Assembly (NCBI GenBank): GCA_944326795.1
Contig: CALVFJ010000002.1
Span: 1-64,000, forward strand
Source: an uncultured Erysipelotrichaceae bacterium
GTDB lineage: Bacteria; Bacillota_I; Bacilli_A; Erysipelotrichales; Erysipelotrichaceae
DNA: 64,000 nt
Direction: 5' to 3'
Made by a program: the position numbers and the translations under genes. Each line of letters starts with the position of its first letter. The first letter of the stretch is position 1. Of this stretch, positions 37,711 through 47,022 are shown piece after piece. The notes under the pieces are model-generated. The model was not told where the DNA came from. It made no database searches and saw nothing but the letters and a program-made list of their open reading frames with translations.

Positions 37711-38682
37711 GTGAATAAGCAGAAAAAGATCGTTATCGGCATTATTGCCGCATGCTTGCTTGTCGCCTTAACGGTGCTGGGTTTTTTATTATTTGCCCCT
37801 GCCAACAACGATAGCTCGCCACAGGAAACTGCCAAACCAACATTGTCTACCGTAGTAGGGCAGGATAAACCGGATGCCAATACGGCTTTTGATGGCATTA
37901 ACATCGATCTGGTCGATTATACGACATATAAATTTGATGATTTAGATTTTAATTTTGTGATTGCAAGGATCAGAGTAAAAGCTAATGGTCCTACTAATAT
38001 TGGGCTTGAGCATTTTAAGACCAGCGAAGGTATCAATTTAGCTGATTATGCTGCTTATGTATCAGCATTGGAAGAAAAATCATATTATCTAGGTAAACAA
38101 AATGTTTGGTATGAACTGGTCTCGTTGGAAGATGAATATTTTAGTCAGATCTTTATTCCTATCAATAACAAAGATCTAGAAAACATAGAGGTTACCAATG
38201 ATATCGATCAAACCGTGATGAGCTTTGATCTAAACAAAAACAGCGGAACCAAGGAAATGCTGCAATATGTCGCTAATGATGTCATTAGTGATGGCAAGAC
38301 CTATCAATTGCAGGTATCGAGCGCTTTTGATATCAGCGGTGAACAGCTATATCAAAATGGTACGGAATATCTAGTTCCGTCGACCGTAGGTATCTATTGT
38401 TTTAATCTTGATGTCATCAGCTTATGGAAAGATACCGTAGTGATCGAAGAGGCTTATTATTATCCTAATAACAGCGATGAGGTCTTTAAGACTCTTGATT
38501 CTTCGATAAGCGCCATGAAGCATGAAAATATCATCGGTAAGGAAATCACGGAAAAAAGTTCGGGTTCATTATTTTTTGAAGCATATAATCCGATGAATAA
38601 TCCGATAACATATACGGGTGTACTAAAGTTAAAGATCAGCGGTAGCGATACGTTGATCGAAGTAAATGTCGATCTAAACTAG
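37711..38682 (+). CDS. Membrane-anchored extracytoplasmic protein of unknown function
   Basis: I do not recognise a family. About 323 residues: a short basic N-terminus (NKQKKI), one membrane helix (about residues 6-27, rich in Ile/Leu/Ala) and an exported part of about 290 residues rich in Asp, Asn, Tyr and Ser without cysteine clusters. It looks like two beta-sandwich-like halves. The helix has no lipobox, so it is an uncleaved anchor or an ordinary signal peptide. The start is GTG at 37711 with AAGGAG 8 nt upstream; an in-frame TTG at 37693 is the weaker alternative. It lies 13 nt upstream of the large glucosaminidase gene with no terminator, so the two are co-transcribed. Confidence 0.75.
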   Translation: MNKQKKIVIGIIAACLLVALTVLGFLLFAPANNDSSPQETAKPTLSTVVGQDKPDANTAFDGINIDLVDYTTYKFDDLDFNFVIARIRVKANGPTNIGLEHFKTSEGINLADYAAYVSALEEKSYYLGKQNVWYELVSLEDEYFSQIFIPINNKDLENIEVTNDIDQTVMSFDLNKNSGTKEMLQYVANDVISDGKTYQLQVSSAFDISGEQLYQNGTEYLVPSTVGIYCFNLDVISLWKDTVVIEEAYYYPNNSDEVFKTLDSSISAMKHENIIGKEITEKSSGSLFFEAYNPMNNPITYTGVLKLKISGSDTLIEVNVDLN

Positions 38683-38695
38683 GGGAGGGTAACAA

Positions 38696-41600
38696 GTGAA
38701 GAAATTAATCAAAATATTATTATCGGTCTGCCTGGTTTGGTCAGTGCTGACAGTTTGCCATAAAGATTTTGTGCAGCAGGTAGAAGCTTATGATTTTACC
38801 TATGCCATGAACTGCAGCAATTATGAGGTCGATACGGTAAGAGATGATGGTGGCTTTCAAAGTTATGGCTGCTATGCCAATTTCAATGATGCCAAAGCTA
38901 AGATGAATGAGCTGGGCAAAGATGCGGTGGTACGTCATCCATCTAGCAAATCACCAACCAAGATCATTGCCATGGTTTCGGGGACAGCATATAGCTATCC
39001 ATCACGTTATGGCAAGAATACTTTGGATATTACGCAATATAATGGTAATGTTGCAAATCAGAAGACAACTTATGTAACGATGCACCGCGAGCTTTATTAT
39101 CAAGGAACAGAAAGCTATGATGGCAATGGAGAAGGCGTCATCCATATCAATGTTACAGGTTTTGATGGTTATACAACGTTAAAAGGTGTCGATCTGATCC
39201 CTACAAAATATACGGAAAAAGAAATACCGATCATGTTAGGAGGAAATAATAGCGGAAGCTATACCGAACAGCCATTCATGACCCATATCTATAAGGCTGA
39301 ATATGTCGTTGAACAAAGTGGTAACTATCGTGATCTAGTTTTTTATTGGTATAGCGGATGGAGCGATGCTTCGACCTATCCTACCAAAAACCGTCATGCG
39401 ATTGGATTGGCGCCTGATTGGATGGAAACGGGAAAGAAATATTATTCATATGATGGTTATACTTTTTATAGCGATGCCTATTATCAAAATTATGTAGGTA
39501 CATATTATAACTATTATCAATTTTTGCCTTTAAGATCACAAAGTAATATTGCGGCAAACGTCTATAATACTTTTTTAAGCTCAAAAGGATATAATTCTTC
39601 AAGCAAACTGTGGAATCAGGGACAGACGTTTATCGATGCTCAAAACACCTATGGCGCTAATGCCTTATTGGTATATGCGATGGCTTGTTTGGAAAGCGCC
39701 TATGGAACAAGTTCATATGCGCAGCAGCGAAATAATTTGTTTGGATGGAGCGCATATGATTCTGATCCTGATTCAGCTTCTTATTTCTCCTCGGTTGAGC
39801 AGGCAATCAAGGAGCATATGGGGATCAATCTGCGTGGCTATCTAGATATCAATGATTATCGATTCTTTGGACCGCAGCTTGGTAATAAAGGATCAGGAAT
39901 TAATTTAAAGTATGCTGCCGATCCGTATTGGGGCTATAAGATCGCTGCGATCGCTTATGATATCGATAAATGTGCGAATGGCTATAATGGTAATTTGACG
40001 GATTATAACAAATATTCGTTGGGTGTCATCAATACTTATGGCGTGGCGATCAAGCAAAGCGCAGATAATAATTCTAAGACTTTATATACTTCACAATATG
40101 GTGCAACTTATCAAAAAAATTTCATGGTAACGATTCTAAGTGAATCAAGTAATTTTATCAAGACCAATACGGTCAATCCATTAAGCGGATCAAGCGTGAT
40201 CAGCGGTACCGACAAGGGCTTGGTTAACTATGATTTTAATAGCAGCGTAGGATATATCCAGGTAAATTATGTCGATAAAGTAAGCCAAGGATCAAATGTT
40301 CAAGAAGGAACGACACCTACCGGGGACTTTGTATTTAAGATCACTAATTTTGCTTGGAATGAAAATAGCTTGAATATCAAGGGAGAAGCTTATCAACCTG
40401 GCATATATGTGACCCAAAGCAATACCTTGAAACATCGGTTATTGTTAGAAAATAGTTATCTTGAACAAAAAGAATATGCTTTAACATCAACTAGCAACAA
40501 AGATTATGCAACCTTTGAAACTAATCTTGATGTTTCGCAATTAGCTGATGGCAGTTATAAATTCATGATTGATTATATGTATGGTGAATTTAGCGAATTT
40601 AATGGTTATAAATATCTGCAAGGTTTAGAATTACCAGCTGAAAAAGTTGTAGGTAATAAAAAGATAACCTTCAGCAAGCAAGATGAATTAGTAATCATGA
40701 CGGTTCAAACCGTAAATGATCCTTCACCTGAACCAACTGAGACCCCTGATCCAAGCGAAGATCCAGAGGAAACACCTGATCCAAGTGTTAAAAAGACCGT
40801 GGCGGTTGCCCCAACGAAATTTGATTATGTTGATGGCAATATTTTGGAAATCGTTGGTACGGCAATGATAAAAGGCATGGATGCTAAAGAAGGAACTGAT
40901 ATAAAGCATGAAATAGTCTTTATTGATAGCGAAAGCGGTAAAGAAATTAAGAATTATACTGCTTCAACGACTAAGAATGTGATTAATCTTGGCGATGGCT
41001 ATGCATATGAGATGACACAATTTGCGACAAAGATCAATATCCAGGAATTAGTAGACGCTGGATATGCTAATTATACGATCATGATTCGTATTACTAATGG
41101 TGATACCGTAATGAGCGATAATATCTTGAATACCGAATTTTTGAACTTACCTGCTGCTAAACAGCTTGATGGTAAAAATGTATATTTTATCAATAATCAA
41201 GATTATCGTTTCCGTTATGAATTGTTGATCAATAATATCGATATTGATTGGAGCACGATCAAAAAAGCTAATCAGCGAAATTCTTTATATTCTAGCCTTG
41301 CTTTGAGCATCGATGCTGATGAAAATTTAACGACAGAAGCCGCTAGCTGGATTTATAATATTGATTATGATGATGCCTCAAAGATTACATATCAATTTAT
41401 CTTAGCTGATATTAATTCTGGCAAAACTTATGAATTGAAAGAAAGTAAGGCTCAAGCTTGCGCGATTAATTATTCGCAAGTCATGAAACTTTCTTATGAT
41501 TATTCTAATGCTTGTTTCAAAGAGGTTAATTCTTTGAGCAATATTCCTGATGGAAGCTATATCGTATATATGGAAATCATTAATGGTGATTATCACGATA

Positions 41601-41797
41601 TCTTTGAAGTTACAGATTACTATGATGAGATGAATCTTGATGTAACAGCAAAGAATACAGGACGTAATTTCAAGCTTGCTAAGAGCAGCGTTAGAGATAG
41701 GGTTATATTAACTATATCTTCTGCTAAAACAAGCGCAGAAACGACAGAAAATGCATCAGATGCCGATACAACAGCAACTGCTGATATTACAGAGTAA
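38696..41797 (+). CDS. Secreted N-acetylglucosaminidase (GH73-type) with Ig-like domains
   Basis: A 1033-residue exported cell wall hydrolase. Signal peptide 1-32; an N-terminal region of about 250 residues shared with a second hydrolase at 59.2 kb, including YYSYDGYTFY and YYNYYQF. The glucosaminidase domain is at about 290-430 with probable catalytic E333 (CLESAYGTSS) followed by RNNLFGW and DPYWGYKIA. SH3-like and two or three repeated Ig-like modules follow, split by a Pro/Glu/Thr linker at about 677-702 with two PDPSE-like repeats. No LPxTG or membrane anchor is seen at the C-terminus, so it is released or wall-bound non-covalently. GTG start with GGGAGG upstream. Confidence 0.87.
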   Translation: MKKLIKILLSVCLVWSVLTVCHKDFVQQVEAYDFTYAMNCSNYEVDTVRDDGGFQSYGCYANFNDAKAKMNELGKDAVVRHPSSKSPTKIIAMVSGTAYSYPSRYGKNTLDITQYNGNVANQKTTYVTMHRELYYQGTESYDGNGEGVIHINVTGFDGYTTLKGVDLIPTKYTEKEIPIMLGGNNSGSYTEQPFMTHIYKAEYVVEQSGNYRDLVFYWYSGWSDASTYPTKNRHAIGLAPDWMETGKKYYSYDGYTFYSDAYYQNYVGTYYNYYQFLPLRSQSNIAANVYNTFLSSKGYNSSSKLWNQGQTFIDAQNTYGANALLVYAMACLESAYGTSSYAQQRNNLFGWSAYDSDPDSASYFSSVEQAIKEHMGINLRGYLDINDYRFFGPQLGNKGSGINLKYAADPYWGYKIAAIAYDIDKCANGYNGNLTDYNKYSLGVINTYGVAIKQSADNNSKTLYTSQYGATYQKNFMVTILSESSNFIKTNTVNPLSGSSVISGTDKGLVNYDFNSSVGYIQVNYVDKVSQGSNVQEGTTPTGDFVFKITNFAWNENSLNIKGEAYQPGIYVTQSNTLKHRLLLENSYLEQKEYALTSTSNKDYATFETNLDVSQLADGSYKFMIDYMYGEFSEFNGYKYLQGLELPAEKVVGNKKITFSKQDELVIMTVQTVNDPSPEPTETPDPSEDPEETPDPSVKKTVAVAPTKFDYVDGNILEIVGTAMIKGMDAKEGTDIKHEIVFIDSESGKEIKNYTASTTKNVINLGDGYAYEMTQFATKINIQELVDAGYANYTIMIRITNGDTVMSDNILNTEFLNLPAAKQLDGKNVYFINNQDYRFRYELLINNIDIDWSTIKKANQRNSLYSSLALSIDADENLTTEAASWIYNIDYDDASKITYQFILADINSGKTYELKESKAQACAINYSQVMKLSYDYSNACFKEVNSLSNIPDGSYIVYMEIINGDYHDIFEVTDYYDEMNLDVTAKNTGRNFKLAKSSVRDRVILTISSAKTSAETTENASDADTTATADITE

Positions 41798-41821
41798 AGA
41801 GTGCAAATAGCACTCTTTTTA
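41797..41821 (+). terminator. Terminator after the 38.7-kb glucosaminidase gene
   Basis: AAGAGTGC / GCACTCTT stem with a 5-nt loop and T run at the stop codon. Confidence 0.85.
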
Positions 41822-41829
41822 AATGCATG

Positions 41830-41872
41830 AAAAAAGATACCATCTGCTATTGGGCAAATGGTATCTTTTTTT
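41830..41872. terminator. Bidirectional terminator for the convergent PASTA gene
   Basis: A 14-bp perfect stem (AAAAAAGATACCAT and its complement) with a 14-nt loop. On the minus strand its T tract follows the PASTA gene stop; on the plus strand it backs up the preceding terminator. Confidence 0.85.
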
Positions 41873-43982
41873 AGCCAACGATCTTAACAGTGATCGTTTG
41901 ATTGATATTTATACGAGTATTTGGAGCAGGATCGATAGATAAGATCTTTCCAGCACTAGCACCGCTAGCTTCTTCAGATGATACTTTAACAAAATTTAGA
42001 TTATTTCCTAATCCAACAGCAGCATAAGCATTTTTCACATTAGCTACTGCGCTGTCATAAGAATCAGAACTTAAGATTCCTAAACTAATGTTTGGTGTGG
42101 TTACATAAGTTAATACACAAGAATTGCTATTACTATCATATTCATAGTCGACATTGTTACATGTGCAATTTCCATTACCAGGACCGGTTGCATCAGCAGG
42201 GCAAGCTTGGATAGGTTTTGGACCTTTAGATAATACAACTTTGATCGTAGTGCCTTTGGCAACGGAGCTACCTGCTGCTGGGCTCATTGATACGACCTTG
42301 CCAGCTTCAACATCGCTATAATCAGCTTGTGTTGATACTTCATAATTTAAGCCATCGATCGAGCATTTGGCAACATTTCCACATGGATTGGTTGTGAAGC
42401 TTGGAACGGTCACATAAGCACCACTTGAAACTTTACAGGTTATGGTCTTACCACTAACGCTGCAAGCTTCGGTAATGATGCCTTGCTCATAGCTAGTTTG
42501 TCCGACATCAGTTTTATTTAGGGTCCATCCTGCACCTTTGCTGTTAGCAGCATTGATCTCATTTTGCAGATTGCTGAAAGCTTTGCCAGCTTGGTATAGA
42601 TCAGAACTAGGGCCACCATAGGCGCCTAAGGAAACAACATAATTAATGGAAGAGCCTTGAGCCTTGGTTCCGGTATCATTAGAAATGATATTTCCTTTAG
42701 CGATAGAATCGTTATATTGCTCAGAACGGGATCCAGCGTTCATGCCATTATTGCTTAGATAAGTTTTGAAATCAGTTTCTGATTTACCGGCATAACTAAC
42801 GATATCGACTGATTTTCCTTTGGCAAAGGTAACTACGATATTTGTGCCAGGTGGAACCATTTCCGTTCCTGAAATCGTTTTGCCATTGATGGTAATAGCT
42901 AAGATGGTATCAGCTGTTTTATCGGAATCTTTTTCAGTAAAGCTGATATTGATCTTTGCAGAGCTATTGTATAGGGTGTTGATACCATTGATATAGGTAA
43001 CAAATTCTTGCTTTGATCGATCTGTATAATTGTTGATCGGTACATAGCCAACCGATACTTCAAAGGTTACGGTCGAGCCAGATTTTAAAGTACCGTTTGA
43101 AGGAGTTTGGGCAATAACGGTTCCTTTGGTCTTTGCACTATAATATTCTTTAATGGTATATTTTAAATCGTTCTCTTTAGCCCAAGCAACAGCATCGCTA
43201 GAGCTTTTGCCAACCTGACTTTTTACGCTGATACCAGTACCACTTGATAAGACGACGGTAACTTTTTCACCAGTCTTGGTTTTTTCTCCAGCTTTTGGTG
43301 TTTGAGAAATTACCTTGCCTTCGGCGATGGTCGTGCTTGCTTCTTCTTCAAAAGTTACGCTCATAAGATTTTCTTTGGCCCATGCTTGGATATTGGCTTT
43401 GGTATAATCACTGAAATCTGGCATGGTTATTTCAAGTCCAAGTGCATCTTCACCAGCTGATATGCTTACTAATATCAAAGCATTGCGCTTAGCTTTATTG
43501 CCATCGATATTGATCTTAACGAATTTACCTTTTTCGATTTCTTCACTGATGACATATTCAAAGGTTACGTCGGTAAATTTATTATCTTCGAACCATTTTT
43601 TGATCTCATCTTCGGTCTTATCTTTAAAATCAATTAATTCGATTTCTTTTTCTGGATCAGGACCATTGCTGATGACTAGCTTTAAAGGGGTATCTTTGGT
43701 GATATATTCTTCAACCTTTAGATTTTGCGAAACGACATGATCTTTTTCGATATCTTCATCAAACTCATATGAAATTTGATAAAGTTCTTCCGGGATCTTA
43801 TTTTCTTCGATCCATGTTTCGACCTCAGTTATGCTTTTTTCTCTTAGATCGATAACTTTATATTTGCTTCCTGGATCAGCAATCAGGAAGATATAGGCAA
43901 CGATCGCTACGATCATGAATAAAGCGATGGAAACTCCCGCTAAGATGTAGGTCGTTTTTCGGCTTTGAAAATTAATGCTCAT
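41871..43982 (-). CDS. Membrane-anchored multi-PASTA protein without a kinase domain
   Basis: 703 residues: a short cytoplasmic start (MSINFQSRKT), one membrane helix (11-34), then about nine tandem PASTA-like repeats of about 65-75 residues. Repeat ends such as GKVISQTPKAGEKTKTGEKV and GKVVSMSPAAGSSVAKGTTI are diagnostic. PASTA modules bind muropeptides or beta-lactams and usually follow a Ser/Thr kinase (PrkC) or a penicillin-binding protein; neither domain is present. The last third has eight cysteines, including a Cys-rich spacer (ACPADATGPGNGNCTC), which suggests disulfides outside the cell. GAGGTATGAT precedes the ATG. It is divergent from tex and convergent with the glucosaminidase gene. 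Confidence 0.85.
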   Translation of the reverse strand: MSINFQSRKTTYILAGVSIALFMIVAIVAYIFLIADPGSKYKVIDLREKSITEVETWIEENKIPEELYQISYEFDEDIEKDHVVSQNLKVEEYITKDTPLKLVISNGPDPEKEIELIDFKDKTEDEIKKWFEDNKFTDVTFEYVISEEIEKGKFVKINIDGNKAKRNALILVSISAGEDALGLEITMPDFSDYTKANIQAWAKENLMSVTFEEEASTTIAEGKVISQTPKAGEKTKTGEKVTVVLSSGTGISVKSQVGKSSSDAVAWAKENDLKYTIKEYYSAKTKGTVIAQTPSNGTLKSGSTVTFEVSVGYVPINNYTDRSKQEFVTYINGINTLYNSSAKINISFTEKDSDKTADTILAITINGKTISGTEMVPPGTNIVVTFAKGKSVDIVSYAGKSETDFKTYLSNNGMNAGSRSEQYNDSIAKGNIISNDTGTKAQGSSINYVVSLGAYGGPSSDLYQAGKAFSNLQNEINAANSKGAGWTLNKTDVGQTSYEQGIITEACSVSGKTITCKVSSGAYVTVPSFTTNPCGNVAKCSIDGLNYEVSTQADYSDVEAGKVVSMSPAAGSSVAKGTTIKVVLSKGPKPIQACPADATGPGNGNCTCNNVDYEYDSNSNSCVLTYVTTPNISLGILSSDSYDSAVANVKNAYAAVGLGNNLNFVKVSSEEASGASAGKILSIDPAPNTRININQTITVKIVG

Positions 43983-44057
43983 ATCATACCTCTTCTTTAA
44001 TATTCTAAAAAATTATAACACAGAATAAACATTTAATGAATAAACTTGCGGATATCA

Positions 44058-44066
44058 TGATAAAAT
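44058..44066 (+). promoter_or_regulatory. Possible extended -10 promoter of tex
   Basis: TGATAAAAT lies 24 nt before the tex start; no -35 is visible. Confidence 0.4.
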
Positions 44067-44089
44067 AGTTGCTCAGGAGTGATGCAAAA

Positions 44090-46201
44090 ATGAATATGTT
44101 GATTGAACCGATTGCTCAAAGCTTGAATATCAAAGCTGAGCAGGTCGAAAATACGTTAAAACTATTGGAAGAGGGCAATACCGTACCTTTTATTGCTCGC
44201 TATCGTAAAGAAGTAACTAAAGGTCTTGATGAAGAACAGATATTATTTATTCAAAAAGAATATAGCTATCAACAAAATCTGCAACAAAGAAAAGAAGATG
44301 TTTTGCGTTTGATCGAGCAACAAGGAAAATTGACGCCTCAGATCAAGGAAGAGGTTGCAAAGTGTAGTAAATTATCACAGGTCGAAGACATCTATCGCCC
44401 ATATCAGCAAAAGAAAAAGACCAGAGCGACGATGGCCATTGCCCTAGGCTTAGAACCGCTTGCTGATAAGCTTTACAGTTGTCCTAAACAGCTGGATATA
44501 AACAAAGAAGCCGCAAAATACATAAATGAAAAAGTTACGGATGCTTCTGTTGCAATCAAAGGAGCTCAGGATATCATCGCTGAGCGGGTAAGCGATGATG
44601 CCAAGCTAAGATGGAAGGTCATGGAATCGATCATGAAATATGGTAAGATCATTACCAAAGCTAAAAAAGATCATGGGGATGAAAAGAAGGTTTATAAGAT
44701 GTACTACGATCATTGCGAACCAGTGGCTAAGATCGCTAATCATCGCGTCATGGCCATTGATCGTGCCGAGAAAGAAAAGGTCATCACTGTTAGCTTTGAT
44801 TATGATATGGCATATCTGGAAAGATATGCGTTGCGTGGCATAACCCGCGATCGTGAAACGGTGGTCTTAAGTTATTTGGAAGCAGCTGTCAATGATGGTT
44901 TAAAACGCTTGCTTTTTCCTAGCGTTGAACGAGAGATCCGCAGCAATCTTACCAGCAAGGCGCAAGAACAATCGATCGAAATCTTTTCGCTTAATCTGGA
45001 AAAGCTGTTGCTGCAACCACCAGTTTCTACACCGATGATCCTTGGCTTTGATCCGGCGTTTTGTACTGGATGTAAGCTAGCAGTAGTTGATAGTACCGGC
45101 AAGCTGATCAAGATCGATGTCATCTATCCGCATCCACCGGTAAATAAAGCACAAGAAGCAGCTAAAAAATTAGTTGATCTATGCCGTAAATATCCAATAG
45201 GTATCATCGCTATTGGGAATGGGACAGCTTCAAGAGAATCTGAAAGCTTCGTAGCCAAGGTCATCAAAGAAAATGATTTAAATGTACGTTATACTTTGGT
45301 ATCAGAAGCTGGTGCTAGCGTATACAGCGCTTCAGAATTGGCTCGTCAGGAATTTCCTGATCTTCATGTTGAACAGCGCAGTGCGATATCCATTGCTCGG
45401 CGATTGATCGATCCATTAGCCGAATTGATCAAGATCGATCCTAAAAGTATCGGTGTTGGTCAGTACCAACATGATCTACCAGCCAAACAGTTGAATGAGC
45501 GATTAGATTTTGCAATTCTAAAATGTGTAAATAGAGTAGGGGTCGATGTAAATACTGCTAGCATCGAACTGCTGATGCATGTTGCTGGCCTAAATAAAGC
45601 TAATGCCAAAGCTATCGTTGATTATCGGAATGAGCATGGCAGATTTACTGACCGTAGTCAATTGAAAAAGGTTAAGAAAATGGGAGAAAAGACCTTCGAG
45701 CAATGTGCTGGATTCTTGCGAATCCATGATGGAGATAATATGCTTGATCAAACTGGCATTCATCCTGAAAGCTATGAACTAGCTAAGCGCTTGTTGCAAA
45801 GCTATAAGATCGATGAATTGAACAAATTAGATTTTGCACAATGTGCCAAGGAAGTTGGCAGCGATGAATATACGATCAAAGATATCGCGACGATCTTAAG
45901 TGCACCAGGACGTGATTATCGCGAACAGTTTGATGGTCCGATCTTAAGAAGCGATGTTTTGGAAATCGATGATCTAAAGATCGGTGATAAGCTGCAAGGT
46001 ATCGTTAGAAATGTTACGGACTTTGGAGCTTTCATCGATATTGGTTTGCACGAAGATGGCTTGGCGCATATCTCACGTTTAAGCAATAAGAGGATCAATC
46101 ATCCAAGTGAGGCAGTCAATGTTAATGATATCGTCGATGTTTATGTTGCCGATATCGATAAAGAAAGAGAAAAAGTTCAATTGTCTTTGGTAAAAATATA
46201 A
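44090..46201 (+). CDS. tex: Transcription accessory protein Tex
   Basis: A conserved RNA/DNA-binding protein of the Tex/Spt6 type, about 703 residues. It has the N-terminal helical domain with PFIARYRKE, the YqgF-like RNase H fold in the middle (LGFDPAFCTGCKLAVVD), helix-hairpin-helix motifs (SIELLMHVAGLNKANAKAIVDYR) and a C-terminal S1 domain (GIVRNVTDFGAFIDIGLHEDGLAHIS). It is proposed to act in transcription termination or quality control. The ATG at 44090 is chosen for the AGGAG 10 nt upstream; an in-frame TTG further upstream overlaps that site. Confidence 0.96.
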   Translation: MNMLIEPIAQSLNIKAEQVENTLKLLEEGNTVPFIARYRKEVTKGLDEEQILFIQKEYSYQQNLQQRKEDVLRLIEQQGKLTPQIKEEVAKCSKLSQVEDIYRPYQQKKKTRATMAIALGLEPLADKLYSCPKQLDINKEAAKYINEKVTDASVAIKGAQDIIAERVSDDAKLRWKVMESIMKYGKIITKAKKDHGDEKKVYKMYYDHCEPVAKIANHRVMAIDRAEKEKVITVSFDYDMAYLERYALRGITRDRETVVLSYLEAAVNDGLKRLLFPSVEREIRSNLTSKAQEQSIEIFSLNLEKLLLQPPVSTPMILGFDPAFCTGCKLAVVDSTGKLIKIDVIYPHPPVNKAQEAAKKLVDLCRKYPIGIIAIGNGTASRESESFVAKVIKENDLNVRYTLVSEAGASVYSASELARQEFPDLHVEQRSAISIARRLIDPLAELIKIDPKSIGVGQYQHDLPAKQLNERLDFAILKCVNRVGVDVNTASIELLMHVAGLNKANAKAIVDYRNEHGRFTDRSQLKKVKKMGEKTFEQCAGFLRIHDGDNMLDQTGIHPESYELAKRLLQSYKIDELNKLDFAQCAKEVGSDEYTIKDIATILSAPGRDYREQFDGPILRSDVLEIDDLKIGDKLQGIVRNVTDFGAFIDIGLHEDGLAHISRLSNKRINHPSEAVNVNDIVDVYVADIDKEREKVQLSLVKI

Positions 46202-46223
46202 ATATATCTTGATCATATGATAT

Positions 46224-46270
46224 AAAAAAGGTAATTAATCATATTTAAAGATGATTTTATTACCTTTTTT
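46224..46270. terminator. Bidirectional terminator between tex and the response regulator gene
   Basis: AAAAAAGGTAAT / ATTACCTTTTTT with an inner AATCAT / ATGATT stem. It serves the convergent tex and regulator genes. Confidence 0.83.
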
Positions 46271-46315
46271 TATAAATGAAAAGAAACGCTAATTTAAGAA
46301 ATGCAATCATTAAAT

Positions 46316-47017
46316 TTAATTTTTATTTCTATATTCAATAGGAGAAAATCCGGTATAATTTTTAAATACTCTACTAAAATAATGTTGACTAGTATAACCA
46401 GATTGGATCGATACTTCTAATATATTCAAATTAATATTGTTTGATAATAATTCTTTTGCATATTGAATTCTTAAGCTGTTTAGAAAATCACTAAAATTCA
46501 TAGTTGTTTTGTGTTTGATGATTTTTGATAAACTAGAGATGCTTAGATGGGTTAAGTGACTTAATTCGTTTAGACTTAAATTTGGATTTTGATAATTTTT
46601 TCTAATATATTCTATAGGATCAATGTTTTCATTATCTGCATAATTGCTTATATAAATGTTAATTGCATTTTGAATGATATTATATAGTTCAGAAATTTGT
46701 ATAGGTTTTAGCTGATAGCTAAATACACCATAATCAATGGCTTTTTGTGCATAAGAAAAATCTGAATATCCAGAAAGAATGATTATTTTTGATTTTGGAA
46801 CAATATCTAAGATACTTTCAATCATTTCTAAGCCGTTTAATTTTGGCATGTTTATATCAGTAATTATGATTTCAGGTTTATGTTTTTTTATTTGTTCTAT
46901 TGCTTCCAATCCATCTTCAGCTAGCAAAATTTCTTTGAAATTAAATTTGCCATTTTTAATTAGTTGATTTAAACCATTTAAAATTGTAGATTCATCATCA
47001 CAAATCAGTATTTTCAT
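46316..47017 (-). CDS. YesN-type response regulator (receiver plus AraC HTH)
   Basis: A 233-residue regulator with an N-terminal receiver domain: acidic pocket D7-D8, phospho-acceptor D54 in TDINMP, SG at the switch and K in QLKP. A linker follows, then an AraC-type DNA-binding domain with two helix-turn-helix motifs and the closing FKNYTGFSPIEYR. It pairs with the sensor kinase gene whose stop lies 5 nt upstream. The ATG at 47017 follows GAGGTGATTAGC; a GTG 9 nt earlier overlaps that site and is rejected. It probably controls the flavoprotein gene divergent from the kinase. AT-rich and Ile-ATA-rich compared with neighbours. Confidence 0.92.
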   Translation of the reverse strand: MKILICDDESTILNGLNQLIKNGKFNFKEILLAEDGLEAIEQIKKHKPEIIITDINMPKLNGLEMIESILDIVPKSKIIILSGYSDFSYAQKAIDYGVFSYQLKPIQISELYNIIQNAINIYISNYADNENIDPIEYIRKNYQNPNLSLNELSHLTHLSISSLSKIIKHKTTMNFSDFLNSLRIQYAKELLSNNINLNILEVSIQSGYTSQHYFSRVFKNYTGFSPIEYRNKN

Positions 47018-47022
47018 GCTAA

